NCBI GenBank assembly: GCA_936432065.2
Contig: OW386293.2
Span: forward strand, 42,689,923-42,753,922
Source: Rutpela maculata
Lineage: Eukaryota; Arthropoda; Insecta; Coleoptera; Cerambycidae
Direction of reading: 5' to 3'
Length of the DNA: 64,000 nt
The number at the start of each line of letters is the position of its first letter. Position 1 is the first letter of the stretch. This document shows, in pieces, positions 32,153 through 44,129 of this stretch. Below the pieces are notes generated by a model, which ran no database searches, was not told the DNA's origin, and saw only the letters and a program-made list of their open reading frames with translations. Position numbers and translations under genes: made by a program.

Positions 32153-35100
32153 CTATTGAAGATGTTCTTGAAGTGGAATGGGACACAAATGCCTGGTAGA
32201 TCGCTTAATTAGACCTCTGGTTGTATTGATCGTGGCTACCCGGCAGATTCCATCTTTGCCTGGACACAAATCCTGAATTCGACCCAGCATCCATTTATAT
32301 GGCGGTAACTTATTGTCACTGATTAGTACTAAAGTACCAGCTTGCAGCTTAGTAGGACCGTCTTTCCATTTATATTGATGATGGAGTTGGGCAACGTACT
32401 CTTTTGTCCATCTGGACCAAAATTGTTGCATGAGTTGTTGTACATACTGGAGGCGTGATAATCTGACCGTTGCAATATCTTGTAAATCGGGATCTGGTAA
32501 TGTTGTTAAAGCTTGTCCAATCAGGAAATGAGATGGAGTAATAGGAGAGAGATCATTAGGATCGGATGAAATTGAAAATAGAGGTCTTGAATTAAGAATA
32601 CCCTCAATTTGGGTAATTGGAGTAGAAAACTCTTCATAAGTAAGTGTTGCATTTAACAGGATGCGTTTCAAATGATATTTGGTGCTTTTTACAGCAGATT
32701 CCCATAATCCACCGAAATTGGGACTATATGGAGGAATAAAATGCCAGGAAATATTATTCCGTGATGTCTGATCAACAATATTGTTTTGATTGTTGAACAA
32801 AAATTCTCCTAGTGCGTTCAATTCATTATGAGCTCCTAGAAATGTAGTCCCATTGTCAGAGTAAATATGACTGGGCGTACCTCTCCTAGAAATAAATCTT
32901 CGCAAACAGGCTAAAAATGTCTCAGTACTCAAATCAGTAACCAATTCTAGGTGTATGACCTTCGTACAAAAACATACAAATACGCAAATGTAGCATTTTG
33001 TGATTTTTGCTCCCCTGCCCTTCCGATCTTTTATGAAAAATGCACCAGTGTAGTCTATACCTGTAACCGCAAATGGAAAAGATTGTTCAAGTCTACGTTC
33101 AGGTAAATTTCCCATAGGTGCAATAGCTGGAGTCGGTTTGAATTTGAAACAAATAATGCAGTTTTTTACAGTAGTTTTAGCCAAATTTCTGCCACTTATA
33201 GGCCAATATTTTTGACGAATAGTAGCCAATAGTAATTGAGGCCCTGCGTGAAGCAATCTTCTATGCTCATAATTGAAAATAAGTTTCGTCAAATTATGCT
33301 TAGACGATAATAACAAAGGATGTTTAACATTAGAGCTAAAAGATGATAATTCGAGACGTCCGCCAACACGTAATAATCCATCATTATCGACAAATGGAGC
33401 TAAAGACGATAATCTATGTTTTTTGTCTAGCGACGACGCCTTCTTTAATGTGGATATTTCTATGGGAAAACATTCTTCTTGAGAAATTTTTATTAATCGC
33501 AACCATGAATATTCTAATTCATGAACAGATAATGGACCAAAGTTTCGTTTATCCAATTTTAATTTAGAATTGTGAATAAATCGTAAACAATAGCATGTTA
33601 CACGTTTTAGTTTTTCTGCACTTGAAAAACGACTGAACAAACTGAAACTGGTTTTTTCGGTAACAACAGAAAATATTTTAGCTTCTTTCTTAAATTCAGG
33701 TATGTGATTTTGATCAATAAATTCAGACGTTTTTGGCCACTCACATTGATGAACATTTAAAAATTCCGGACCAGACCACCATATGGTAGATAACATTAAT
33801 TTATTAGGTAGTACCCCACGAGAGGCTATGTCAGCTGGATTATGTTTAGTATTAACATAATGCCAGCCATCCTTGTTGGTAATACTTTGAATTTTAGATA
33901 CTCTGTTGCCAACAAACGTTTGGAGTAAATTTGGTTGTGTTTTAATCCAACAAAGAGTAACTTGTGAGTCCGACCAGAAATACTGCGGTGTAGAAATTGA
34001 TAGTGAGGTAATGACATGTTTCATTAATTGAGCACCTAATAGAGCAGCGCAGAGCTCTAAACGTGGAATAGAAACAGATTTTAATGGTGCTACTTTTGTT
34101 TTCGCACACAAGAGATGTACCTGTATTTTACCAAAATTGTCTTGACTGCGTAAGTAAATAGAAGTTGCATATGCATTCTGAGATGCATCGCAAAAACAAT
34201 GGATGTCTAATAGACGACAGTTCTTACCAATGGCATGTCGTGGAATTGTTAAATTATTTAACTCACTCAACTGTGATCTAAAATGAAACCATTTTATTCG
34301 CCATTCTTCCGGAACGTATTCATCCCAATTCAATTTTAAAGACCATAGTTTTTGGATAATAATTTTAGATAAAATTGTGCATGGGCTTAGAAGGCCTAAT
34401 GGATCATAAATTTGCGCTATGTCTGACAGAATTTGACGCTTGGATATGGATTCTGTTGGTTGAACACATGAAATATGATATCTCAAGATATCTGAATGGT
34501 TTATCCATTGAATACCTAGAATCTTTGAAGATTCATTTTTACCCAAATTTAAAATATTAGTTGAATTATTTGAATCATCGATATTTTCTAGAACATTAAT
34601 ATTATTGGAAATCCATTTTCGAAGAACGAAACCACCTGACTTCAAAATAGAATCAATTTCCAGACAAATTGTATTTAATTTTTGTAAATTGTCAGAACCT
34701 GTTAACAAGTCATCAACATAGAAATCATTTAAAATAATTTGAGATGACATAGGAAATTGAATTTTGTTTTCTAAACCTAATTGATTTAAACATCTTATGG
34801 CCAAATATGGTGCCGCAGTTGTACCGTAAGTGACCGTGTTTAATTGAAGAATAGAAATGTCATCTTGAGAACTTTCTCGCCAAATTATTCTTTGTAGTGG
34901 TCTGTCATTGGGGTTTATAAGAATTTGCCGATACATTTTTGTGATGTCTGCAGAAACGACAAATGAATGTTTTCGGAATCGTAACAAAATAGAAAAAATG
35001 TCGTTCTGGACTTTTGGACCAACAAATTGTAAGTCATTAAGAGACCACCCTGATGTAGTTGAACATTATCCATCAAAGACTACTCTAAATTTGGTGGTCA

Positions 35101-37279
35101 AACTAGATTCCTTAAGTATCCCATGATGAGGTAAATAATAAGAAGTAGAAGTGTCACTGGAAACGTCAGATTTATCTAACTTAGACAAATGACCTAATGA
35201 TTCATATTCATCGATAAATTGTTTGTATTGATATTTGAAATTAGTATCAAATAGAAATTTACGTTCCAAAGAATAAAATCGTTTAATTGCTATAGCTTTA
35301 GAATCGCCAAGTAAATTAATTGGATGTTTCAATGGATATCTGACAATAAATCGACCTGTTTCATCCCGAACAGTGGTTTCTTTAAACACATTTTCACATT
35401 GTATATTGTCATCAGACAAAAGAGGGCAAGAAGAAACTTGTTCAAGTTCCCAAAATCTCTTTAATTGCTCATCTTCATTATGGTAAAGAGTTTTAGAAAA
35501 ATTACAATAAGATGATGCCATAGAAATAGGAATATTTCCTGAAATTATCCAACCTAGTTTACTGTTTTTTAGTACAGGCATACTTTTACCTAGATTAATC
35601 TGGCCCTCAACCAACAGATCCCAAAATAAACCAACACCTATCAACATATCAATCTCTCTAGGTTCTTGAAAATAAGGATCTGCTAACGGAATATTTTGAG
35701 GAATATTCCATGCAGAAATATCTAATCTTTGTTGTGGCAATTCACCTGAAATCGTGGGGATGATGAAACATGAAATTGAAGCAGTAAAGTTGTTATAATC
35801 AGAAAATATTGTAATATCACACCTTTTCTTTATATTGGATACAACTTGATATATGCCAACAATAGCAATATTAGTGGATAGTAGCGGCAATTTTAATTTG
35901 GCAGAAAATTGCTCCGTCAAAAAATTAGATTGTGCACCGCTGTCTAATAGAGCTCTACATGGATGAAAATTACCTTGAACATCTTTAACTTTTACCATTA
36001 CAGTAGACAACATAACTTGGCTATTCAGCAAATTTAAACTTGAACACATGTTAACTTGAGTATTACTTCCCGAATCTGCTGTCATTGTAGTTGACCTCTC
36101 TTGGTGTAAAAGAGTGCTATGTTTTCCTTTACATTTTCTACATGAATCAAATTGGCACGTATTTTTGTCGTGACCAGTTCTTAAACAATTAACACAAAGT
36201 TTTAATTTTTGTACTCTTTCCATTCTAATGGGAATATCAAGTTTGCAAAAATTATCACAATTGTAAATTAAATGGGGGCCTCTACAAAAATTGCATTTAA
36301 CATTAGTAGTGGAGAAATTTGCATGATAATTGTTTTTTTGTGAAATTGATTTTGAATTTTGAAATTGACCTTGATTGCCTATTTGTAGAGTTTCTAAGAG
36401 ATTGGACTTAGATCTTAAAAATGTGAATAATTCATTCAATGTTGGCAACTCACCTTTTACTTTAAGTGCTACCCATTCCCTAAGAGTAGTTTTATCAATT
36501 TTACTCGTTATTATATAAATAATTAGTGTATCCCAATGTTCAGTGGGTTGATTTAAAGTTGCAAGGGCACGTAAATGTTTCGATAAATTGTCTATGAGTT
36601 GTCGTAATTGAATTGAAGATTCCTTAGAAATTGATTGAAGGTCAAAAATAGATTTTACATGATTATGAATTAATAATCTAGTATTATCAAATCTTTGGCA
36701 TAAAAGATCCCAAGCAGTCTTATAATTAGCTGCTGAAAACTCTAAAGAGTGTATTACTCTAGCTGCATCATCTTTAAGTGATGCTCTCAAGTAATGAAAC
36801 TTTTGTATCATGCTAATTGACAAATTTGTATGTATCAAGGAATTGAATGTATCTTTAAATTCTAACCAATGGTCATATACACCTGTGAAAATTGGTAAAT
36901 TGATTGTTGGTAACTTAACACCTTTTAAATTGGGTACTAAATTATCTTTAGAATTGTCAGAAACTCTGACAGCACCTGAAGAATTTTCAGCGCAAATCAA
37001 ATATTCTTTTAAAATATAATATTTTTCTTCAAATATACCTCTTTCTTTAAATTGTTTGTTAAGTTGATCTTCATCACATATAGCTTCAATTTCCAATTGA
37101 ACGTCATTAAATTCCTTTAAAAGGCAATAATAGTTTTCATATCTAATTTCTAAATCGGAAAATTTCGGTTTATTGCTATCATCTAGTTGCTTAATAGATT
37201 CTACGTATTTTTCACAGTTAGTTAATTTTTGTTTAATGGATCCTCGTAAACGTATGAGTGATTTTAAATTGTCAGACAT
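32153..37279 (-). pseudogene. BEL/Pao gag-pol polyprotein with one nonsense codon
   Basis: The start chosen is MSDNLKSL (37279); the frame is open further upstream from a TTG. Gag carries a DUF1759-type region (LPIFTGVYDHWLEFKDTF) and CCHC knuckles (CNFCRGPHLIYNC, CVNCLRTGHDKNTC). A protease follows with DSGA near 35945. RT has YVDD near 34711-34728; RNase H starts near FCDASQNAYA. Integrase has an HHCC region (HRRLLHAGP...CIIC) and catalytic Asp-Asp-Glu in GIDYTG, SDNGTT and WESAVKS. A DUF5641-like C-terminus contains SPITPSHFLIG. The only break is TAA at 35066-35068, just after VVFDG in the RT and not at a gag/pol boundary. The frame continues unchanged beyond it, so a point mutation is likelier than programmed recoding. 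Confidence 0.95.
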
Positions 37280-37614
37280 TGTTATTAATACTATAAAATG
37301 AAGCAAAACGAGGTACAAATTTTGATAACAATCAAATGTCAAATTTAATAATTTTTAATTCGACGTGTGTCAAAATTTTATTTTTGATATAAATGTACCA
37401 AATAAGCTATGACTAAATGCAACACGTACTTAATATGAGCTCAAATAGAATAAAATAGTGAAATAGATTGAATAGAACATCAAATAGTAATAGAAATGCG
37501 AGACTGATTGGACTTACTAAATCACTCCTGTGAAATACGTCTCAGCTTCAGTCAAATTGTTCTTCTTTCTGGGGACAATGGGTCCACGTCGTTTCCAAAT
37601 TACCTGACTGATTA

Positions 37615-37632
37615 TCCAGCTCGAACTGACCA
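37615..37632 (-). other. BEL primer-binding site
   Basis: Six bases inside the 5' LTR the minus strand reads TGGTCAGTTCGAGCTGG, beginning with TGG (complement of tRNA CCA) and containing GTTCGA, the complement of a T-arm. The tRNA identity is not determined. Confidence 0.7.
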
Positions 37633-37638
37633 AAATTA

Positions 37639-37795
37639 TGTCTAAATTGTAATTGCAGGTTATTTGGAAGAATAGTAAATAGATAAATTGTATTAATTAA
37701 AATTGTAACTTCGATTTTATTGTGGACTGTTTTCTTGATTTTTTATTATTATATATTATTGTCATAGATACAGTATTTAAACATTTGCATTAACA
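37639..37795 (-). repeat. BEL/Pao 5' LTR
   Basis: 157-bp copy of 31886-32042, one difference; followed by the target duplication ATGTA at 37796-37800. Confidence 0.95.
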
Positions 37796-37800
37796 ATGTA

Positions 37801-38257
37801 TATTAAGTATATTATCTGTCTTTGTCCAATATATAAATTATTTTAATTGTGTATCAACATTTTATGATGTTACAATGTAATTTAACGTCCCATATACAGG
37901 ATGTAATTAGTTTCATTTCATTAAAAAAATTGGTGGTGGGGAACAACTAGACAAACAGAAAAACCTTACATAACATGGGATCTAAAGCCCATAGTTTTGG
38001 AGAAGAAAAATAAATAAAAATGCCGAAAATTTTTAGTAATATTATTTGAGAACTGCTGGAATGTTGGACTAGGCTTTATTATCGTCAGGTCACGGTAATG
38101 CGGTCCTATCAAAGTGCCGCGCTTCTTTGTTTGAGACCGTGTGGCGGCGAGGACAGAAGTCAGTAATCATTGCATATTTTTGTAGTTTTTTAAAACTAAG
38201 TAAGAAACTTCTATGATTCGGAACTATGCATCTATTGAACCAGAAGAGCAGTGGCTC
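37801..38257. other. Unassigned, continuation of the pre-BEL locus
   Basis: It continues the DNA interrupted by BEL. No coding or terminal repeat was recognised. Confidence 0.4.
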
Positions 38258-39684
38258 TTAACTTTCGTCTTCTCACGTCAGAAAAATTACGTAGATTCCT
38301 ATGTAGGGTATATTTGTACCCCATGATGAAAATGATACTTCTGATAATTAAACATGTTTTTAGTTATACTAAAAAGTAATAAGAGATAAAATAAACAGAG
38401 TATAGCCGCCAAAAAAAATTTCTTTTTCAATTAAAAAATATTAACTTAATCTTCTTTGCATCGATAACACTTTACTTCCTTTACATGGTGTTCTGCACAT
38501 ACGAAGTTTTGACACTCCATGCAAATTTGACTAGATTCGCGGTCTTTATTTCGTGTACATAGATAACAACGTCCACTTGGCAGTCCTTCTCTTGGTGTTT
38601 CAACTGGGGCCGATGCCAAGTCTGGAACAACATCCCGCATATACTGCTTTAGTGTGTTGCTCAAGCATCCTCGTTCATTATATCTCCGTATAATATTTTT
38701 TACCAGAGCTTCTCCTAACTGAAGTAAAAAATATCGTCGGCCGTCCTTAGTTTCAGGCTTTTTTGGATACTTGATGCCCCATAAAATGTAAGCGTTTAGG
38801 GACGCAATATCTAATAATTAGCCAAAAATTGCCATTGGCCATCGATTACATATTCTGCAGCAATATTGCTTTACCATTTTATCTGTAGTGTCTACAGTAC
38901 CCTTTATATGGTTATAATGAAGTATAATGTGCGGTTTACTTTGAAATGATTCATCTGCAACAAGATCATCATGATGTTCCCTAGATAGTAAAATAACTGC
39001 TTTGCCTTTACTGGGGGTATAGGATACAATAGTATGGTCTTTTGTAAAAGCAAACATGCTAGAATGTATAGTAGGATGGAACGAAAAACATGGAAATTTG
39101 AATTTGCAAATGGTATAATTTACAATTTGTTGCTATGTGTCTAAAAATAATTCTGCTAAACTTTTAGCCAAATCGGTTATTATTTAAGGGCTCCTCCATG
39201 GCCTTGAAAATGACGGAAAATGCCAATTTTTTATTTTTAACATTTATCAAATTGACGTTAGAATTTTTTTATGACTCTTTATTAATGTCTAAACGTGGGT
39301 GGCAAAAGTTTTCCCAATAAAATATTTTTCAGTTCCAGGGAAATTAAAAATATTGTACAAAAAACCTGCAAATTCGCATTGTACGGGTTTCCACTATCAG
39401 CCATTGTCCAAATTTTAAGGCCGTATTTATCGGGCTTACTTTTCATGTAATATAGTAGCCGCAGATTCCCAGCGTGGGGTACAATGTACCCCACGCTATT
39501 CAAAAATTATTATTTCTAAAAAATTAAAAGGAAAATCTTGTTTGACGAGCAGTAATTATTTGCAAAGCCCTTATTGACACGAAATAAAATTAGTCACAAA
39601 AGATATGCACTTTTTGGGAACACATGCAAGAAAAAATAGGTTTCTGGGATACATTTTTACCCCACCCAGGAAAACGAAGGTTAA
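38258..39684 (-). mobile_element. piggyBac element, both TTAA ends present
   Basis: It starts TTAACTTTCGTCTTC (38258) and ends, inverted, with TTAACCTTCGTTTTC (39684), so ~15-bp terminal repeats each sit on TTAA, the exact piggyBac target and duplication. At 1.43 kb it is internally deleted compared with the usual ~2.5 kb and carries a broken transposase on the minus strand. Confidence 0.88.
38446..39503 (-). pseudogene. piggyBac transposase, truncated and frameshifted
   Basis: The DDE_Tnp_1_7 enzyme excises at TTAA. Pieces in order on the minus strand are YMKSKPDKYGLKIWTMAD (39400-39455), VSYTPSKGKAVILLSREHHDD (~38970-39030), HYNHIKGTVDTTDKMV (~38880-38930) with a conserved Asp, and NRWPMAIFG. 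The C-terminal cysteine-rich finger is CYLCTRNKDRESSQICMECQ followed by C..H...C..C (38450-38570). A stop at ~38818 splits the last two blocks. The N-terminal half is missing. Confidence 0.88.
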
Positions 39685-40246
39685 ATGTCTTCTACCTTAA
39701 CATTCAAATTTTTGGCCTAGGTCAGTTTTTTTTCAAAGTGCCTCTAGAGGAAAGAGTCATATAGCTTTTTTGTTTGTCTAGTCTGTCTCCATTACCAGTT
39801 TTTCTAATGACATGAAACATGTATACATATGTATAATGTATTTAACAAATGGTAAATAAACATTATTATTATTATTATTACTTGATAAATGTGTCCCTTA
39901 ACGACCGTATTGTAACCTATATCTCAAATTAATGATAAAAGTGTAAAAAATAATTGTGTCTTTTCAAACAATATCGATTCATTCCATTAAGTTTGAAACC
40001 CGGTGAAATAGTAGGAAATATTTTAATTTCAAAATAAGCTATTATTAATATTCATTTATTTTTTAGCACATATTAAAAATATAGTAAAAGAACTTCAAAG
40101 ATGCATTATATTTTCTTTAACTGATTCAAAAATGATTTCTCTAGCAGTTACAAATCAATACTGTAGAAGTAATGACGATTACTTGTATATTACATTAAAC
40201 CTAATGAAAAACGAAAATATAATCTTTCATAAAATGTATAATGTAA
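39685..40246. other. Unassigned, with a LINE-like ATT tail
   Basis: ACAAATGGTAAATAAACATTATTATT... at 39846-39880 resembles the AATAAACA(ATT)n tail of the 18.2-kb LINE, so ~39720-39881 may be a very short LINE 3' scrap. The rest shows nothing recognisable. Confidence 0.4.
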
Positions 40247-40395
40247 GGTACATTTAAGTAAACATGAATCAATATCACCTATTATTCTACTTTGTAAATA
40301 AAATTATTTCAGTGCAAGTGTGTATCACAGTCACGATACCATTTTAAAAAGAACTCGTTCCCTTACTTCTTAATGATATATTCTTTCCGTTAATA
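40247..40395 (+). promoter_or_regulatory. Conserved upstream block of IR-2
   Basis: Matches the IR-1 block. TATCACAGTCACGATACCATTTTAAAAAG lies at about 40321-40349, in pieces shared with IR-1 and, in weaker form, IR-3, where the A/T-rich part reads TTATAAAAA. Likely core promoter and 5' UTR by position (~80-150 nt before the start). Confidence 0.5.
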
Positions 40396-40466
40396 ATTTC
40401 CTAACAATGATGTGGCTAGTAATGCAGGAATATCATGAAATCCATTTTATACAAAGGTATTCTAAA

Positions 40467-42371
40467 ATGTGGGTGGTTTGTTTAAATCTAATACTCTTGC
40501 AGGTTACATTCGTTGAATCAAAAATAGACCCAATTTTGCAAGATGAGACTGAATCACATCTCTCTTTAAGTCAATGTATAACAGAAGCATGTAAACGTTT
40601 CTTTACAGGCAACTCTCAAAGAATTACCTTTTTTATCCCCGAAACAGAAACCAGAGATGGTATATTTTCTGATACATTTACCCAATTCACACTGGGAACA
40701 CTAGGAATGGAAAATCGTTGGAGTCTATTAGTAAAAAATTTGAAAGAGATCAATTACCTACTTGAATGGACTCCCAAGTCATATAGTTATATCATACAAA
40801 TCGAAAACCCGGATGAGATTGCAGTTCACGTCATTATGTTAAAAGAGTTATTATCTTGGAATCCTCGTGCAAAATTCTTGGTATATTCATTAACAATCTT
40901 TAAAAATCCCTGGCAAGTTGCCGTTAACGTTGTAAAATATCTTTGGCGAGAAAGGGTTATTAACGTGGCTGTTTTGTTGTCAAGTAAAAGCAACACTACC
41001 AAATATTCTGTTTATTCCTGGTACCCATTTAAAGATAAAAACTGTGGAGACCAGTTTTATAATACACAGCTAATAAACCACTGCTCGTATGGAATATTTA
41101 AAAGCAACAGATCTTGGTTCGAAGAAAAAGTACCAAAACGACTGAATAACTGTACGATTAAAGTCAAGTATTTTGAACGACCTCCCTTTGTCATTAACGG
41201 AGAAGACGGATTTCAATTGTCAAACTATTTTAAAAGTCAGGGAGTAGAATTAAATTTATTAAACATGATAGCCGCTTATTTAGACTTAAATATTAATTAC
41301 AGTCCGTCTAAAAGTCGGGGAGATGCATATGCAAATGGAACTGCATCAGGAGACGCAATATATTTAATGAACAATACACTTGATATTTTGCTGGGTGCAT
41401 ACGGTCTAACTCCTTGCAGGTTCAAATACTTTGATTTCAGTGGCTCATACTTACAACAAGAGCTAGTGTGGTGTGTACCTTATGTACTTGAAGCAGTTGG
41501 ATTTCATACAATGGGTAATATTTTTCAAATTGGAGTTTGGATTTCATCTATTTCCACCTATTTATTAATATCATTTCTTATTTGGCTTTTAAGTTTATAC
41601 AACGAAAATGAGTCTACAACTTATAGAAGTTTAACTACCAGTTTGTTCAACAATTTTGGAATATTATTACAGTTTTCCATGAAATTGCCTAAATCCTTTA
41701 CAGTTAGATGCCTTATTATCCTATTTATTGTATATGGATTTATTTTAACTTTAGCATACACCAGCTCTCTAACAAGCATAATTTCCGCACCGAAATATGT
41801 CCAAAAGTACAGCACAATGAAGAGCATATACAAATACAATTTAGAAACTTACTTTCCTCTTGGAGTTGAAAAATTCTTTTGGAGTTATGATGATATTGAT
41901 GTAAATGGTGTACCGAAAGATTTGATTCTAAGAAAGTGGAAAACTTGTTATGAGTCGAAAGACTGCGTAGATAATGTTGTTACTTCTGGCAACACCGCTG
42001 TTTGTACTACCCCATATCATCAGTACCAGTTACTTAACACCCGTGCTAATAAAACAAATTCGATACATTGTATAAAGGAGCGTCTCGCAGCTTTAATCAC
42101 AACTATGATAATGCCAAAGGATTATCCACTTCGCCATTTATTTGATGAAGCTATTCATCGAATTTTTGGAGCAGGTTTTGTATCCAAGTGGGAAAATGAT
42201 ATCGCGAGAAGCAGCAGTGCTAGAAATATTACTGATAGTAAGGATTTTGACAGCAATAGTATTAAGTTCAGTCATTTGATAGCTATATTTCAAATGTTTA
42301 TTATGGGATGTGCTATTTCTATTTTAGCTCTCGTGGGAGAAATTGTAATTTATAAAGCGAGTACAGTTTAG
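40467..42371 (+). CDS. Ionotropic receptor IR-2 (divergent, intronless)
   Basis: A 634-residue ionotropic receptor, a channel-forming relative of ionotropic glutamate receptors acting in chemosensory neuron membranes. The start MWVVCL is chosen because it opens a signal peptide (LNLILLQVTFVES) and aligns with IR-1; an in-frame ATG at 40407 would add 20 residues. The N-terminal extracellular region is ~20-220. S1 begins near 225 (NNCTIKVKYFERPPFVI) with the ligand-site arginine kept in LTPCRFKYFDFS. TM1 is ~353-377, pore ~390-407 (SLFNNFGILLQFSMKLP), TM2 ~411-437 (VYGFILTLAYTSSLTSI, matching the iGluR SYTANLAAF region), S2 to ~600 and TM3 ~603-629. No intron or break is seen. Ligand unknown. 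Confidence 0.93.
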   Translation: MWVVCLNLILLQVTFVESKIDPILQDETESHLSLSQCITEACKRFFTGNSQRITFFIPETETRDGIFSDTFTQFTLGTLGMENRWSLLVKNLKEINYLLEWTPKSYSYIIQIENPDEIAVHVIMLKELLSWNPRAKFLVYSLTIFKNPWQVAVNVVKYLWRERVINVAVLLSSKSNTTKYSVYSWYPFKDKNCGDQFYNTQLINHCSYGIFKSNRSWFEEKVPKRLNNCTIKVKYFERPPFVINGEDGFQLSNYFKSQGVELNLLNMIAAYLDLNINYSPSKSRGDAYANGTASGDAIYLMNNTLDILLGAYGLTPCRFKYFDFSGSYLQQELVWCVPYVLEAVGFHTMGNIFQIGVWISSISTYLLISFLIWLLSLYNENESTTYRSLTTSLFNNFGILLQFSMKLPKSFTVRCLIILFIVYGFILTLAYTSSLTSIISAPKYVQKYSTMKSIYKYNLETYFPLGVEKFFWSYDDIDVNGVPKDLILRKWKTCYESKDCVDNVVTSGNTAVCTTPYHQYQLLNTRANKTNSIHCIKERLAALITTMIMPKDYPLRHLFDEAIHRIFGAGFVSKWENDIARSSSARNITDSKDFDSNSIKFSHLIAIFQMFIMGCAISILALVGEIVIYKASTV

Positions 42372-43044
42372 TTGAACAAAACATTATTGTTAAAACAAAG
42401 TTCCTGTACACTAAAAATATAAGTTTTAAATGTTTTTAACTCACTAGTACATACTAGATACTGATCATAAGAATCTTAAAAAATTATGTTCAGGTAAGAA
42501 TGAATATTGAAGATCTCACGGAAAATTTGTGGATGTATGTAACCTGGATTTAATATTAGTCTAGGAACATCTGAATTTCACTTTCGAAAAAAAGTCCCAC
42601 TGAGCTAAATTTTGTATGTATGTTTAGTTTTTACAAATAGTGAGTCAAAAGTCTCGATAGGTAAATCTTATGCTCACCATTTGACAGTGCGTAAAATGGT
42701 TAAAAATTATTTTTTACGAATATTTTCTTGCCTATTTGGAAAAATTTATATAGATTTTGTTCCAGAAATACGTCACTAGCTAAGTTAATTTTGTTCACAC
42801 AGGTAGCATTTTAATTATGCAATAACATAAAAAGTTTGTAGGGTTGGGGTACCGGCCTTGTCCCAAAAATCCCGAAATTATGAGGTAGTTTAGGTATCCG
42901 ACGCTGTATTTTAATTATATCTCTGTATGTGCAAAAAATATCGGTTTTATGTATGAAACAAAATGAAATAAGAGATAATTTTACGAAAAACAGGTAATTC
43001 TAAACATTTTTTTCGTAGGTGGTATATTAGTTCAGGAACGGCGT
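42372..43044 (+). other. 3' flank of IR-2 with donor-like site; rest unassigned
   Basis: TTCAG|GTAAGAATGAATATTGAAGATCTC starts at 42490, 120 nt after the stop, matching the flanks of IR-1 and IR-3. Homology to IR-1 ends near 42545. The remainder shows no recognisable feature. Confidence 0.4.
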
Positions 43045-43800
43045 CATCGAAAGTTTTCTTAAACGAGGTAGTAGATTTTTTTTTCTTATATGTATTGTAG
43101 AGTTTGTAGAATTCAAGTTTTAGACCTCCAAACCCTTGGCAAATTTTTGTGTGGACAAAAAAACCACGAATTTTTGGCACTTTTTTCAGTTTGTGGCCTA
43201 TAACTTAAATACAATGGATCCAATCGAAAAGTCATCTATTATCAAAATTATAGAGCGAATGAGTACATCAAAGTTGAAATTTCATCAAGAGGTATGGGCG
43301 TTTTTTTTTAATTTTATTATTTTTATTTATTTTTTTTTTTTTAGGTAATCTATGAACTTGAAATTACATGCTCTACAACTTTGGCGTAATTGGCAGTCGA
43401 ATAACAACAATTTTTACCAACTTGTAAAAAATTCACACTTTTTAAACGTCTTCACGTCTTCAGCTCTGAAACGGCTAATCTAAATGAAAAAATCCCTAGA
43501 ATGAAAGTTGTAGAGCATGTAATTTCAAGTTTATAGATTATCTAAAATAAAAAAATAAATAAAAACAATTAAAAAAATAAAAATAATAAAATTTAAAAAA
43601 TAGGCCCATATCTCTTGATGAAATTTCAACTTTGAGGTACTCATTCGTAGCAAAATTTAATGTTATAGGCCACAAACTAAAAAAATTGCCAAAAATTCGT
43701 GGTTTTTTCGACCACACAAAAATTTGACAAGTGATTGGAGGTCTAAAACTTGGATTCTACATACTCTCTACTACCTCGTTTCTTGTAACCCCCCCGTTAT
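43045..43800. mobile_element. Fold-back MITE, arms ~350 bp
   Basis: Left arm from GAGGTAGTAGA (~43060) through TTTTAGACCTCCAA, AAAAACCACGAATTTTTGGC, AGTTTGTGGCCTATAAC and GAAATTTCATCAAGAG, to TTGAAATTACATGCTCTACAACTTT (~43358-43383), reappears inverted from 43495 to 43780. The loop is near 43430. No coding and no target duplication identified. Confidence 0.8.
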
Positions 43801-44129
43801 TGAACTATATAGTTTTCGAGTAAATATTAGGATGTTCGTCAGGTATAAACCAGAGCTGGGTCGGATACAGTTAGAATGTATTCGAATACCGGAGACAAGA
43901 TACGGATACTTTTTGCTTTAAAAAGTATCCGAATACTTTTTTCGGATACGGATACCGGATACTTTTCTTTCGTTTGTGAAAAAAATATTTTATGAAATTC
44001 AGTTTTCTTTAAAGCTGTCCGACACGCTATTTGTTTCTTTTAAATAAATATATGTAATGCCTTTGGGTATTTTATTTGTTTTTTTGTTTTTGTAATAAAA
44101 CAAAGTCCACAAACAAAAAATTAATTTTT

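Larger units (their letters stand above)
31886..37795 (-). mobile_element. BEL/Pao LTR retrotransposon, nearly intact
   Basis: 5.9-kb element with two 157-bp LTRs, a 5-bp target duplication ATGTA (31881-31885, 37796-37800), a primer-binding site, a polypurine tract and one gag-pol frame with a single internal stop. One LTR mismatch in 157 indicates a very young insertion. It landed in the 3' UTR of an older LINE fragment (ends at 31853). Confidence 0.97.

Noticed and set aside
34987..35068. Programmed stop-codon readthrough between BEL Gag and Pol
   Set aside because: The stop lies inside the reverse transcriptase, well past the gag/protease region where recoding occurs; a point mutation is simpler.
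40407..40466. Upstream ATG as the IR-2 start
   Set aside because: It would bury the signal peptide 20 residues in, and the equivalent IR-1 region contains a stop; the MW start is shared by all three.
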